This document shows positions 1 to 10,713 of a stretch of DNA of 64,000 nt, piece after piece. Below the pieces are notes generated by a model. That model worked only from the letters and a program-made list of their open reading frames with translations. It ran no database searches and had not been told where the DNA came from. Source of the stretch: Bryoerythrophyllum caledonicum (Eukaryota; Streptophyta; Bryopsida; Pottiales; Pottiaceae); the NCBI GenBank assembly GCA_963971425.1, contig OZ020516.1:12946593-13010592 (forward strand). The letters run 5' to 3'. Made by a program: the position numbers and the translations under genes. How positions within the stretch are numbered: position 1 is the stretch's first letter; each line of letters begins with the position of its first letter.

Positions 1-450
1 GGGTTTGTACACTTGTTTAGTATCATATTTATACAAATTTAGTATAATTATGGATATAATGTTCATTAATATAATTTTTTTGGATTTTGTAAATATTTAA
101 TATATACTGTAATTATATTACAAGTCTTGGTAACTGTTACAAATGAAAAGATGAGATATTTAATTTAAAATAAAAATGCACTAGAATCCACAGTTGTAGA
201 TATTTTGTTGAAATGTGTACTATGTCAAAGTGGGGCATCTCATGCTTGTCATGGTGTTACAACATTCACTATTTAGCAAAAGGAATATTGTTTATGTCAT
301 CAATAGAATATCAGTTAAGTATTAATAGCATACTTTATATACTAGAGAAAATCATCTAAATCCAAACACACTAATAATGATGAAATTCAAGTGACTATAA
401 TAAAAAAATGCAACTTTTGTGAACACAAGTGAACTGCCTCTAAATGTGTA

Positions 451-530
451 AAAATGCGTGAAAATGCTTGAAAGTCTGTGAAAATGCGGGAAAATGTTTG
501 AAAGTGTGTGAAAATGTTTGAAAATGTTTA
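451..530. repeat. Short tandem repeat, about 8 units of 10 bp
   Basis: Eight consecutive degenerate 10-mers of the form GAAAATGYKT follow each other without spacing. No function is apparent. The rest of 1-1390 is AT-rich and I see no gene in it. Confidence 0.7.
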
Positions 531-1393
531 GACTTGGGTTGATATGCTAAATAATCATCTCAGACCTTTCATTCCATATTTTAAGGAAACCAAATTTAGA
601 AGGGGTTTAGGACTTGCATTGGCCAAAACTCAACGCCTTCATGTCAATTGTAAGGCTTTTTAGCTTCCAAAGACCTCATACTGAGCAAGAATGCATCTAG
701 AAATGAGCTAGATAATCACCTGCCAATTCACCAACAGACCTCCACAAGCAAGAAAAGCACATCTACAACATGAATTCCATACCCTAGAAACACCACCAGC
801 AAAAACCGAGATGACTAGAAACTTTGAAGTGAAATGATGGTAGTTGTTCTCTCAAAACCAGACTAATCAACCATAATTCTTTAAAAGTCCTTACGATTAC
901 ATGGTTCAAATTGGATGGATGCATCCTCGGTTTACTCCAAAATCGAAAAAAGAAAGTAGTCATCTGTACAAATGACCTTACAATTTATCTCAAATAAAAA
1001 CTAATTGAGTTTTGTGCAACAAATGCCATGGGGTGATAATGTATGATGACAATTGAGGTGTCTTTTTTGCACTAAAATGGAGAAATTTTGTCACTTGTGT
1101 ACGCATGAAGTGGCCAATGTTGTATGCAAGAGACATGTAAATTCAATACAAACAAGTATTGAAATCTTAAACAAAAATCTTATAGTTTTAAGCAAAAACT
1201 TGACGTTTTGGGTGCCAACCAATGCACTTGGCTAAGTGCCTGATTGCTTAATTGCGTGTTTTATAAGGGATTTTTTGAACTATAATTAGCCTCTAAAACT
1301 ATGACTCTATGCAATTCTGCCCAATCTTTAACTCCTTGAGGCCCCATACGCTTTTAAGATATATACCAAACTACATCTCAAAGCCTTTGTTAA

Positions 1394-2110
1394 CCCTTGA
1401 AGGCCGGATGTCCCCTCTGGGTACATTTTGAGTTTGGATAGAGTCCCATAATCTCAAATTTAGGCATTATTTTCTAAGATTTAGTTTAATCCAGTGGGCA
1501 ACTTTTTATTAGCTTTTTGCAAACATAATTCTTGTAGAAATCCCACTTTTGTTCCAAAAATTACAATTTTTTTATTACATATACAAATAGTGCACATGTT
1601 AAGTGTGGCATGTATCAAATAGTGCTAGAAAGCTTTAATTAATTCTCTATCAAAAATTTGATTAGTTTCTTAAAGTTTGTCCAAATAATAAATAACAATA
1701 AAATCCTCTTGGAATGGACATGAAAATCTTTGCATCTGCTATATGGACTTTTGAATTTCAAAAACAGGAGAAGGATATGATGTATGCAAAAAGCTTAAAG
1801 TGTATTGTTAATTCTCATTATATAGTTGCATGCAAAGATTTTGAAGGGCACCTTCTACCCTCTAAAACTTGGTACACATGTGCTTAATCTAATTGTTAAA
1901 AGTTAAACTTAGAAAATCACGAACCATAGTGCAAAAAGTTGCCATAGAAGGTGGTAGAAGTTTATTGAAGGTGATAATACTTGAAGTATGACCTCAAGAA
2001 GAGTGTATGTCTCACTTCAAAAAGGTTGATATCTTTGTTAAACAAACCAAATGTTCTACCACATATACTTGTACAATCCTAGTATAAGATCCATCGGTTA
2101 GATATGTGCA
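1394..2110 (+). mobile_element. TTAA-target element, right end lost
   Basis: TTAA at 1390-1393 is followed by CCCTTGAAGG, the left end of the TTAA family seen in full at 20183, 21978 and 25579. The interior, with 'gtcccctctgggtacattttgag' type sequence near 1410 and 'gcaaaaagttgccatagaaggtgg' type sequence near 1930, matches 25579-26290 in order. No matching right terminus is found, so this copy is truncated near 2110. The left limit of the segmental duplication, about 1836, falls inside it. Confidence 0.6.
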
Positions 2111-2339
2111 AATTGTGTTTATTTGCTAATTGTAGTAATGTAGAATGTATAGATAATTTTTGGATTGATATACGGCCTAAAACGAGTAAATTGGGAAGTT
2201 TGTTCAATAGTTCCGTAGTTTAGTTAGTAAAGTAGGAAGTTTCATGGAAAAGTTGGTTAAGAGGTTAAGTGGTACGTGACTATTGAAAGTTGATTGTTGG
2301 AATCTCAATTTTCAGCTGTAAATAGGTTGAAGAAGATGA

Positions 2340-2760
2340 AATCAAGGCCAAACCGTGATAGTTGTAAGCCGGGGTATGCTTGGAGCAACCTCTTTTGGTT
2401 TCTTTGTGTTTTTCTATTTCTTTGTGTAGAATTATGATTAGAAGAGAGTATTAATAAAATTGTGATTGAAGAATTGTAAATGCCAAACTGTGACAGTTGT
2501 AAGCCGGGGTATGCTTGGAGCAATTTCTTTTGTTTTCTTTGTGTTTTGCTACTTCTTTGTGTAGAATTATGATTAGGACACAATATTAATAAAATTGTGA
2601 TTGAAGAATTGTGAATGCCAAACTGTGATAGTTGTAAGCCAGGGTATGCTTGGAGCAACCTCTTTTGGTTTCTTTGTGTTTTTCTATTTCTTTGTGTAGA
2701 ATTATGATTAGGACGAAGTATTAATAAAATTGTGATTGAAGAATTGTGAATGTGTGAGTT
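2340..2760. repeat. Three tandem copies of a ~138-bp unit
   Basis: The segment beginning 'gtgatagttgtaagccgggg' recurs at about 2352, 2489 and 2626. Each copy is followed by the same 'gtatgcttggagcaa', 'tttctttgtg' and 'attaataaaattgtgattga' blocks. Copy B has a single unit near 15285, so the expansion is specific to copy A or was lost in copy B. The 117-residue minus-strand reading frame across it only reflects the repeat. Confidence 0.85.
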
Positions 2761-3114
2761 TGAATGAGTTTTATGAGTATGATATGTGCATTGTGGAGTT
2801 AAAGAAGTTAGATTATTGAATTATGATAAGTAAAGAAATTGAAGTCAGTGAGACAAAATTGGTTATTGAATATGATTAAGAGAGCTAATTGCTAATATTG
2901 GAATATAAATAAATACATGCTGTGAGTACAGTGAATAGAAGATAGAAATTGAAGTGATCATGAGATGATTGTGCATGTATGATTGGAAGTTGTTTATGTA
3001 TGGAGATATGAGAGATAACTTGGATATTTTGTAATAGTTGAGTGAATTTAGAAAGCGAGTGTACAATCAATTGTGACATTAACGAGACAAATTCTTATAT
3101 ACAAGTCTTTCCCT

Positions 3115-3310
3115 GCAAACAAACCTACCTATATTGATTTGGTGGTTTGGGTTCATTTCCAATCCCAACCAAAACGATAACTACAAGTAATCTATAATTT
3201 CTTTTCAAAAATGTAGTATTGGGGCTTGAACCCAAGACCTTGGGGCTCCAAGGCCAAACCTTCAAGCACATGCCACCAAGTGTAGAGGCTTTTTCAAGCC
3301 CCATACCCCT
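3115..3310 (-). mobile_element. tRNA-derived SINE, copy A
   Basis: Read on the minus strand, a Pol III B-box-like GGGTTCAAGCCCC (about 3216-3228) lies some 35 bp downstream of an A-box-like GGTGGCATGTGCTTG. This is the arrangement at the head of plant tRNA-derived SINEs. A duplicated copy sits at 16918-17110. The ends are approximate and I did not find a convincing target-site duplication. It could instead be an old tRNA pseudogene fragment. Confidence 0.5.
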
Positions 3311-3849
3311 TTAATATCTCTTCATGCCACAAAATTTGTAAATATACAATTTTTTCGATTTTAGCATGCTACTTCATATTCTTCAATCTAATTAATAAAT
3401 GCCAGACTAGAGGTTCACCTATGCTATGACTAGTCAAACAAAAATTTAAGCATATTAATCAATTAGGTGAGCTATATAGAATGAAATTGAGATATTGTAG
3501 CCTTCTCCAAATTCAAGTACGCACATATTTGATGTTATTGTCAACATCTAAAGTGACCCGACATGAAATCATATGCTCTCCAATAATTTGTATTATGCTT
3601 GAGTTTCTGATTGCTATAGTGTAGCCTTCTCCAAATTCAAGTACGCAAATGGTTACTACATACTACTCTCGGTTATATAATCATATATAAACATAGTAAA
3701 TTAGATAGTCATTTGTGTGCACCTTACAAAACTCATAGGATTGTATGAATACATTATTGATAAGCATGGTTTGCAAAGTAGCATAAAAACCCCAACACAT
3801 TGTGCAAAAACATTTCGAGTTCTACTGTAGGTGATTTATGACACATGTA

Positions 3850-5158
3850 CAATACCCACCAATAAATATACGTTCATGAACGTTTCCACACTACACTGCT
3901 GCCAACTTTGACACCCTCCTGAGGGCTGGAAAAATGTCATTTTACCATGAAATTTTTGGCACAAGACCATTTCTATGTTGACAACATGTGTGCCAAATTT
4001 CAAGGCCAGAAGATGAATATAGAAAAGGATATTCCAAATTTACCAACAAGTGTAGTTGTAAGCCATTCACTATTGCCAATTTTGACACCCTCTTGAGGGC
4101 TGAAAATTTGATATTTTACCATGAAAGTTTTATCACAAGATCATCTCTATGCTCATAACATGTGTGTTAAATTTCAAAGCCATGTGATGAATACAATAAT
4201 AGATACACAAGATTGTTTCTCATAGTTACACATGTTGGTAGATTTTGAATATGGGTTTTTTTATTCATCTTCTAGCCTTGAAATTTGGCACACATGTTAT
4301 ATTCATAGAGGTGATCATGTGTTAAAAAATTTATAGTAAAATAACAATTTTTCAAACCTAGGGAAGGTGCCAAAGTTGAAATGGTACCCTTGGTTGTTTG
4401 TCACAATTAGCACGTTGGTAGATTTTGAATTTTTTCTTTTCTATCGTGGATATTTTAGACTTGAAATTAAGCACACATATAATCAATATAGAGATGGTCT
4501 TATGTCCAAAATCTCATGGGAAAAAATATAAAACTCAATCCATGGGAGGGTGTCAAATTTGGCAAGAGTGAAATGTTTCTCACAACTACACATGTTGGTA
4601 GATTTCAAAAATCTTTTGTTGTGTAGGTATTCTGGCCTTAAAACTTGGCACACATGTATTTGATATTGAAATGGTTTCATGCCGAAAATTTCATGCGCAA
4701 AAACAAAAGATTTAATCCTTGGGAGTGTGTCAAAGTTGGCCAGGAGTGAAATGTTTCTTACAACTACACTCACAACTACACATGTTGATAGATTTTAAAT
4801 ATGTCTCTTTGTGTGGATGTTTTAGACTTTAAACATGTAATAAACACAGAGGTGGTCCCATGCCGAAAATTACATGGGCAAAAAGAAAAAATTCAATCCT
4901 TGGAAGGGTGTCAAAGTTCGTAGCTATGAAACTTTTCTTAGTGCCACCCATGTTGGTAGATCTTGAATATCTTTCTTTTAATTCGACTTCCGACCTTGAA
5001 ATTTTGCACACATGTTGTCAACGTAGAAATGATCTTGTGCCAAAAATATCATGGTGAATTGACAATTTTTCAGCCTTTAAAAGGGTGTCAAAGTTGGCAG
5101 CAGTGTAGAGTGGAAACGTACATATGCAAAATGAACGTATACTTATTGGTGGGTACTG
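3850..5158. mobile_element. Palindromic Tc1/mariner-like non-autonomous element
   Basis: TA dinucleotides (3848-3849 and 5159-5160) flank inverted ends of about 65-70 bp starting CARTACCCACCAATAA. The empty site in copy B (17650-17660, 'catgTAcatcg') supports insertion at TA. The interior consists of diverged ~165-190-bp units that begin TGCCAACTTTGACACCCTC. The first two units are on + and the following ones on minus, so the whole element can fold on itself. There is no coding capacity. Several 60-96 codon frames here come only from the repeat units. Confidence 0.7.
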
Positions 5159-5160
5159 TA

Positions 5161-6770
5161 CAGTGGGGTACCAATCAAAATGTCGTTTTTGAATTCGCAG
5201 TGAGAAAAATTTCAGTATTGCCAACTTTGAAAGCCTTTTGAGAACTCAAAAATTGGTATTTTACCACGAAATTTTTTACCAAAGAATTATCTTTAAGTTA
5301 TTTACATGCATGCCAAATTTCAAGGCCAAAAGATTCACCGATAAAAAGTTATTCAAAATCTACCAACATTGGTAGTAGTGGAATTTTTTTCACTGCTGCC
5401 AACTTTGACAGCCTCCCAAAGATTGAATTCTTTTTTTTTTGCCATGAATTTCTTGGAACAAAAAACTCTTTATGTTAATAACATATGATAAAAATTTCAA
5501 GGCCAAAAGATTAATACAAAAAAAGAAATCCACAATCTACCAACATGTGTAGTTGTGGGAAACAATGGAGGAAACCATTTCATTGCTACCAACTTTGACA
5601 CCCTCCCAACGGTTGAGAAATTGTTTATTTACCATGAAATTTTTGGCACAACATGATCTTTATGATAACAACATTCATGCCAAATTTCAAGGTCAAAAAA
5701 TTTATAAAAAAAAAACATTTACAATCTACCAACGTGTACGTCCTCCATTTGCCAAAATCACTGCTTGTAACCTAGAGGACATAGAATGACATAGTTGAAG
5801 GAGCTTTGTACAATTGATTAACCTCCACTCTCTTTCAATACTACCTTCAAGTCATCTAAATTTTTTGGACATATTGGGCCATGTTGCACAGCATCTTTCA
5901 AAATCTTCTAATGGTTCTCAATTGGATTGAGATCGGGAGAATTTGCAGGCCAATCGAGATTCTCCAAAAGGTGTGTTTGTCTCCATTCTTCACATACTTT
6001 GCTACAATGGACAAGTGCGCCATCTTCCATGAGCAATCCCTGTGGCACTCTACTCATAAAACGAACCAACTCAACATTGTAGACCATTTCAATTTTTAAA
6101 CAAGTGCAGTCATTGAGATGTGACAAGTGCACACAACTAAATTTGGCTATCTTTGATTTTTTGAGAAGCATTTCTGATTAGAGATTGCATCATCTGGAGA
6201 ATTTCAATCTAGAAGCATGATTGTCAGACATACTTCAACAATTTCAATGTCTTTAATAAAAGGTATCTCACAACTACACACATTGGTAGATTGTAAATGT
6301 TTTTTTTAAAATAAATTTTTTGACCTTGAAATTTGGCATGAATGTTGTTATCATAAAGATCATGTTGTGCCAAAAATTTCATGGTAAATAAACAATTTCT
6401 CAACCGTTGGGAGGGTGTCAAAGTTGGTAGCAATGAAATGGTTTCCTCCATTGTTTCCCACAACTACACATGTTGGTAGATTGTGGATTTCTTTTTTTGT
6501 ATTAATCTTTTGGCCTTGAAATTTTTATCATATGTTATTAACATAAAGAGTTTTTTGTTCCAAGAAATTCATGGCAAAAAAAAAAGAATTCAATCTTTGG
6601 GAGGCAGTCAAAGTTGGCAGCAGTGAAAAAAATTCCACTACTACCAATGTTGGTAGATTTTGAATAACTTTTTATCGGTGAATCTTTTGGCCTTAAAATT
6701 TGGCGTACATGTAATCAACTTAAAAATATTTCTTTGGTAAAAATTTCGTGGTAAAATACCAATTTGTGGT
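5161..6770. mobile_element. Second palindromic Tc1/mariner-like element with transposase remnant
   Basis: The left end, CAGTGGGGTACCAATC, directly abuts the TA at 5159-5160 that ends the previous element. Three + strand units (5220-5735) are mirrored by three minus-strand units (6250-6760). The inner arms are nearly identical: the same 49-residue peptide is encoded from 5553 on + and from 6463 on minus. A Tc1-like transposase fragment occupies the loop. The right terminus is missing. At about 6770 the sequence rejoins the copy B homology, and roughly 170 bp of ancestral sequence still present at 17660-17830 has been lost. Confidence 0.65.
5818..6171 (-). pseudogene. Tc1/mariner transposase, C-terminal fragment
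   Basis: The frame reads a MEDGA motif (second catalytic Asp), then DWPANSPDLNPIENH, the hallmark around the third catalytic acidic residue of Tc1-family DDE transposases. It then runs through a KILKDAVQ-like tail to a stop at 5818-5820. The Trp normally following IENH/LW is replaced by a TAG stop at 5908-5910. Only the last third of a transposase (~340 residues in the family) is present. It lies in the loop between inverted arms and is probably the relic of the enzyme that moved this element. It cannot be functional. Confidence 0.75.
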
Positions 6771-6816
6771 AACACACAAATGATTTTATTGAACAATAAG
6801 GTGAAATATACATTTT

Positions 6817-8124
6817 TTATCCAATGAAAGGAATTAGCTGAGACATATTTAGAAGCTCAGCACGAACATTGAAGTTCTCAGAATTCCAATGTTGTATTGT
6901 CACTACTATAGCCCATATATAGCCAATCCCGTTTAGTACAGGCACTATAATGACAACAATTTTAGTAATAAAGACTTTTCCCATATGTATTGCTACCACT
7001 TGAATTGCACCTGAAACACAACCTACTAAAGACAATACAAGTGGAATAATAATCATCTTATCCACATCTCCCTTCATCCTAACAATGTAATAAACCAATA
7101 TCACACCTACAAACACAATCACTAAAGTTGTAATTCCACAAACCCAATAACCTAGAAGATTATTCTCCTCCACGACAGCATCTGCACTGTCCTTTGAGAG
7201 AAATGTATTCAACATTTCTTCTTTTTCTTCATCCATGTATATCACCAAAGGCCTATGACAAAAGTTGCTCATGAAAAACAAACTGCCTTTTATCAACAAC
7301 ACAATATTGATAACCAATCCAATCACCTCAACCGGCGCCACTTGTAAACCCGTAATAGTCCGGTACACCACTGCATATATATATCCAATGGCTTGTATGG
7401 CAATAGCAGCCATGGCAAAGCTGGAATTCCCACGTAAAAACTTGAGTTCATCATAAGGTGGCAACACCCCTCCCAATGCCAATTCCAAAGCAGATGTGCC
7501 TATATAATGTATTTCCCTTCGAGTGTAACCAATTTTAGGGTCCCCAACTTTAATAGCCTCCGACTCATCTTCCAGATTGGTGTCATTCCTTGTCATACAA
7601 TTAAACCTTGCATTTTTGAGTAGCATAGAGTTGGGGGAAATGTAAAGAACCATGTCACAAGAGGCAAGAATTTTGACACGGGACTTCTCCCACGGAAGTA
7701 GAGACACAAATAATCTCTTCCACTTAACACTCCTTGATAGAGATAATCCATCATTTCCAAAGTTGTTGCATCTCCACTGCGATGCCACACAATAACCGGC
7801 ATTGTACAAAGTGTGTAGAAGCTCATAGAATGGTGTGCACATACCCATTAAGGGAAACCATAGCGTAAAGGAGAAAGCCTTCCCTACATGCTTGAATTTA
7901 CCCCACATAGAGACAGCCATGGCAAGAAGAGTGATAGCAAAGCCCTGGAGAACATCGATCAAGGGTCGACTGCATCGCTCATCGTGCCCACTCGGGCCAG
8001 CAGCAGGCTCCACCGCTGCCTCCGCACCCCACACCACGCCATATGCTACAGCCGCCCAGATCAGCGCCACCACCATCGCACCCTTCCTCTCCACATCGCC
8101 CTTTCGCAACAACCTGCCTGCCAT
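6817..8124 (-). CDS. Uncharacterised multi-pass membrane protein, paralogue A
   Basis: This is an intronless 435-residue frame. I start it at the MAGRLL methionine because the copy B paralogue shares it; the frame stays open further upstream to 8208, but those residues are not conserved. Residues ~17-37 are signal-anchor-like. Further hydrophobic segments lie near 55-75, 82-108, 233-258, 262-288, 322-347, 356-378 and 383-405. A soluble loop (~110-230) carries Cys and Trp residues (SQWRCNNF) and an LELALGGVLPPYDEL stretch. A charged MDEEKEE loop follows segment 5. I do not recognise the family, and transporter or receptor-like are both guesses. Residues 230-290 are almost identical to paralogue B, while the mid-loop and the penultimate segment differ. 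Upstream DNA is also duplicated. The + strand frames across its 5' half are antisense shadows. Confidence 0.72.
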   Translation of the reverse strand: MAGRLLRKGDVERKGAMVVALIWAAVAYGVVWGAEAAVEPAAGPSGHDERCSRPLIDVLQGFAITLLAMAVSMWGKFKHVGKAFSFTLWFPLMGMCTPFYELLHTLYNAGYCVASQWRCNNFGNDGLSLSRSVKWKRLFVSLLPWEKSRVKILASCDMVLYISPNSMLLKNARFNCMTRNDTNLEDESEAIKVGDPKIGYTRREIHYIGTSALELALGGVLPPYDELKFLRGNSSFAMAAIAIQAIGYIYAVVYRTITGLQVAPVEVIGLVINIVLLIKGSLFFMSNFCHRPLVIYMDEEKEEMLNTFLSKDSADAVVEENNLLGYWVCGITTLVIVFVGVILVYYIVRMKGDVDKMIIIPLVLSLVGCVSGAIQVVAIHMGKVFITKIVVIIVPVLNGIGYIWAIVVTIQHWNSENFNVRAELLNMSQLIPFIG

Positions 8125-9130
8125 CTCCCTCCTCCTTCTCACACTCTCTTCGCCAAAATCTCGACTCGGGCTCCGTTCTGGGGTTTGTGCACCAACCCGA
8201 GAGCACAAATCCTCAGAACGTCACCCAATTCCCGAAAGCGAAAGCGAGCTCCAACGCTCTCACAAGTATAGCAAAGTCCGCCAATTTAGAGCTACGCACT
8301 ACCATCAATCCTATGACGATCTCGAGAACTCAATCGGCGGAGATTGAAATTGTCACGACAAAGACTGCAACAGTTTTGGTAGAAAAAGACGCTCCTGCTG
8401 AGTGAAAATAAACTGGGCGATCGTAGCTGGGAATGCAATTGTAGCGCCAGAGCCTCCGCTATCTCTCTCAGCTAGCTCACGCCTCTACGATGACACTCCA
8501 GCAGCTGCGCTCCGCTCAAGTCTTGCACTCCGCCGGTAGGACACCGACACCGCTCACACGCTCAGCCTCTGGCCTCAGCACGCTCAACGCGCTGCTGTCT
8601 CCTCGCAGTGCAGCACCACCTCCGCCGTATCAACCACGCACTTCCGCTGCCGATGTAGCCACGTCCTTGACTAATTTCCGGTGCACCACACCAGCGCCGC
8701 CCGCGCCGAGTCAGACTAACGCCGACCCTCGGCTCACTCTCTCCGCCACAACTCACACAGCTCACAGAAACTGATGGCCACTCGCACCAATGGCCGGCTC
8801 TCCCACCTTCGTAACTACCGCTCAGACTTACAGACTCACGAACGCTCCCACCTCCGAATTCCTACTCAAAGCCACGACACTGAAACTGATATTCAGCGGT
8901 AACCACACCACCTGATATATAAATGCGGTAAGTTCTTACTCTTGATGAGCATATTTACCAACTACTTTTACAATCATCCCCTCTTTGAATAGTACAGTAT
9001 ACATAGTTGTGGTCTTAGTAAATCTATTCATCAGCAGCGTGGTAGTCATCATCTTGGCAATTTTTAGTCGATGCAGTCGTGATTCCTCTGAAATGCCGGA
9101 CCTCACCGACTGCTAATTAACGTCGGCGCA
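8125..9130 (-). promoter_or_regulatory. Duplicated GC-rich 5' flank of membrane-protein gene A
   Basis: The region immediately upstream of the gene is markedly richer in GC than its surroundings and is conserved in copy B (19204-20000). A TATATAAAT-type AT box lies near 8916 (minus-strand reading TTTATATA), about 790 bp before the start codon, so it is only a weak core-promoter candidate. Copy A has about 200 bp (8929-9126) that copy B lacks. Short + and minus frames here are not conserved between copies and are not called as genes. Confidence 0.35.
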
Positions 9131-9904
9131 ACTAAATATGGCTCTTTTATGCACTATTGTAATATGAGTGGTGTGAAAGTCATCTGTAGTGGGTCCCGTC
9201 TATTAATGTTAGGTTGGATCTTTGAAACCTGAGGGATTTCTCGGAGCGAATCTTGGGATGTTGGATTGAAAATGGTTTCTACAGTTGACTGAGTCCAGCT
9301 GCAATGGATTATTATATCATGTAAGCTCGAAATTGGCATACAGTGATTTCAATTAGTGCAATGGATCACTTCATCGTAGAAGCTCGAAATTGCTATACAG
9401 ACTACAGTAATTTCTATGAGGATTCCGTCTAAGGATAGCTGATCAGTAGGATTTCTGGTACACCGTTCACTCTATATAGTGTGGACCATACTATTTCAAA
9501 TTACCTACACTAATTACAGTAAACTCAAATTGAAGTGGTCCACCACATTTCTCAATCCACATCAATTATGTACCTCATTAAAAAGTGTTGGGTGTTTCAA
9601 AAAAATTCACACAAATTTAATGTGGAATGATGGAGAGGTGGCAGCGAGTGAAGGTGAGGTGGCAATGAACGGTGAGAAGTGGAAGACATTTGACAATGAG
9701 CCATCATGGTGAGGTGGCAATGAGCGGCGTGACACATGTTGCAATGTATCCACATTAATTTTGATCCACAACCAAAAATGATGTGGTCCACATAATTTTC
9801 ACCCTCATTCCTAATGAATCCACACTATACAAAGTGAACGGTGTAATGAATCTCGGTTAGTAGGATTAAATATGATTTTTATAGCTTCTGGATTTCTAAT
9901 ATTG

Positions 9905-10380
9905 TTTTGTCATGTCTTTTTACAATAAGTGCATTCAAATAATACGTGTAGCAAGGTGTATGGTTCAATGGAGTTACATATGGGACATGTGATAGAGAGA
10001 AAACTTTCAGGTCCAAAGAATAGTTGTTTTTTTAGCATTTCCCATTTATTGGCATGTTTTAAATTTTATGATTCAAGTTTTTGTGAGTCTATGATAAGGG
10101 GATTTGTCCAAAAATCATTAAAGTGTTTGTGGTCAATGATTCTATTTCCTATCCATTTTTCTACATTTGGAAATTTTAAAGCTAGTTCCTTTAAGTTGAT
10201 GTTGAGGTCATATCTTTTGAATATTTGGCTAGAAATCTTATAGGGCCTTCCTCTAGGGTGTCGCCCATAGACGGCCATTCTTTTCTTTGATAATAGAATG
10301 GTCTTGGGTGGGCATGTTTGTATGGTGGTCTAGCTTCTTTATGAGATTTATCTCTTCCATTTTTGGCAAATTTGTGCAAG
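9905..10380 (-). pseudogene. Non-LTR retrotransposon fragment (C-terminal part)
   Basis: Minus-strand frames from 10379 down to about 9905 give KFAKNGRDKSHKEARPP, then a PNVEKW...DFWTNP block, then KKQLFFG and a CPIC...LLHVLFEC zinc-knuckle-like motif. All of these occur in the same order in the larger element at 59830-60900. The frame shifts at least once between 10191 and 10278. The 3' part is duplicated at 23350-23558. It is a decayed relic inside copy A and crosses its right boundary. Confidence 0.75.
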
Positions 10381-10713
10381 AAGTAAAGAAGCGATGGAGT
10401 GCATGAAGCGAAAAACTGGCAAGTGCATGTATGCCGACAAATTCATCAATATGTTTCAAGTCGGAATTGGACAACAAGTTTTGCCGTGCAAGTGGCATTT
10501 AGATTCTGCTTGATGATACAATACCTTCCAATTTAGGATTTGGAGCTCATTGCCAAGGTTCAACAAGTTTTACGTATAAATAATAATTTTGTTTCACTCT
10601 GTAGGTGTATGGAGTCAACTATGTGAAGAAAGTGTTTCCTGAGATAGAGCTGGTGCAAATATTAATGCTACACTGGTAAAATGTACCGAGACGCCAGCAC
10701 ACATGTAGAGTTA

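Larger units (their letters stand above)
1836..10100. repeat. Segmental duplication, copy A
   Basis: Long stretches correspond in order to 13838-23558: the flank near 1840, the 138-bp repeat region, the SINE, the 3.3-3.84 kb flank, the membrane-protein gene with its upstream region, the 9.13-9.9 kb stretch and the LINE fragment. The homology ends at about 10100, just after 'gtctatgataaggg', where copy B diverges at about 23558. Copy A uniquely contains the 3850-6770 palindromic composite. It lacks the solo LTR, the Helitron and the TTAA elements that interrupt copy B. Confidence 0.9.

Noticed and set aside
4483-5241. Several 60-96 codon frames on both strands
   Set aside because: They are all translations of the ~165-190-bp inverted units of the palindromic element.
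7835-8405. Three overlapping + strand frames of 120-170 codons
   Set aside because: They are antisense to the 5' half of the membrane-protein gene and its GC-rich flank. Codon reading is constrained on the minus strand, and the frames change length in copy B (18731-19438).
9154-9339. Conserved minus-strand frame also present at 21450-21791
   Set aside because: The sequence is conserved only because it lies in the segmental duplication. Frame lengths differ and no motif is present.
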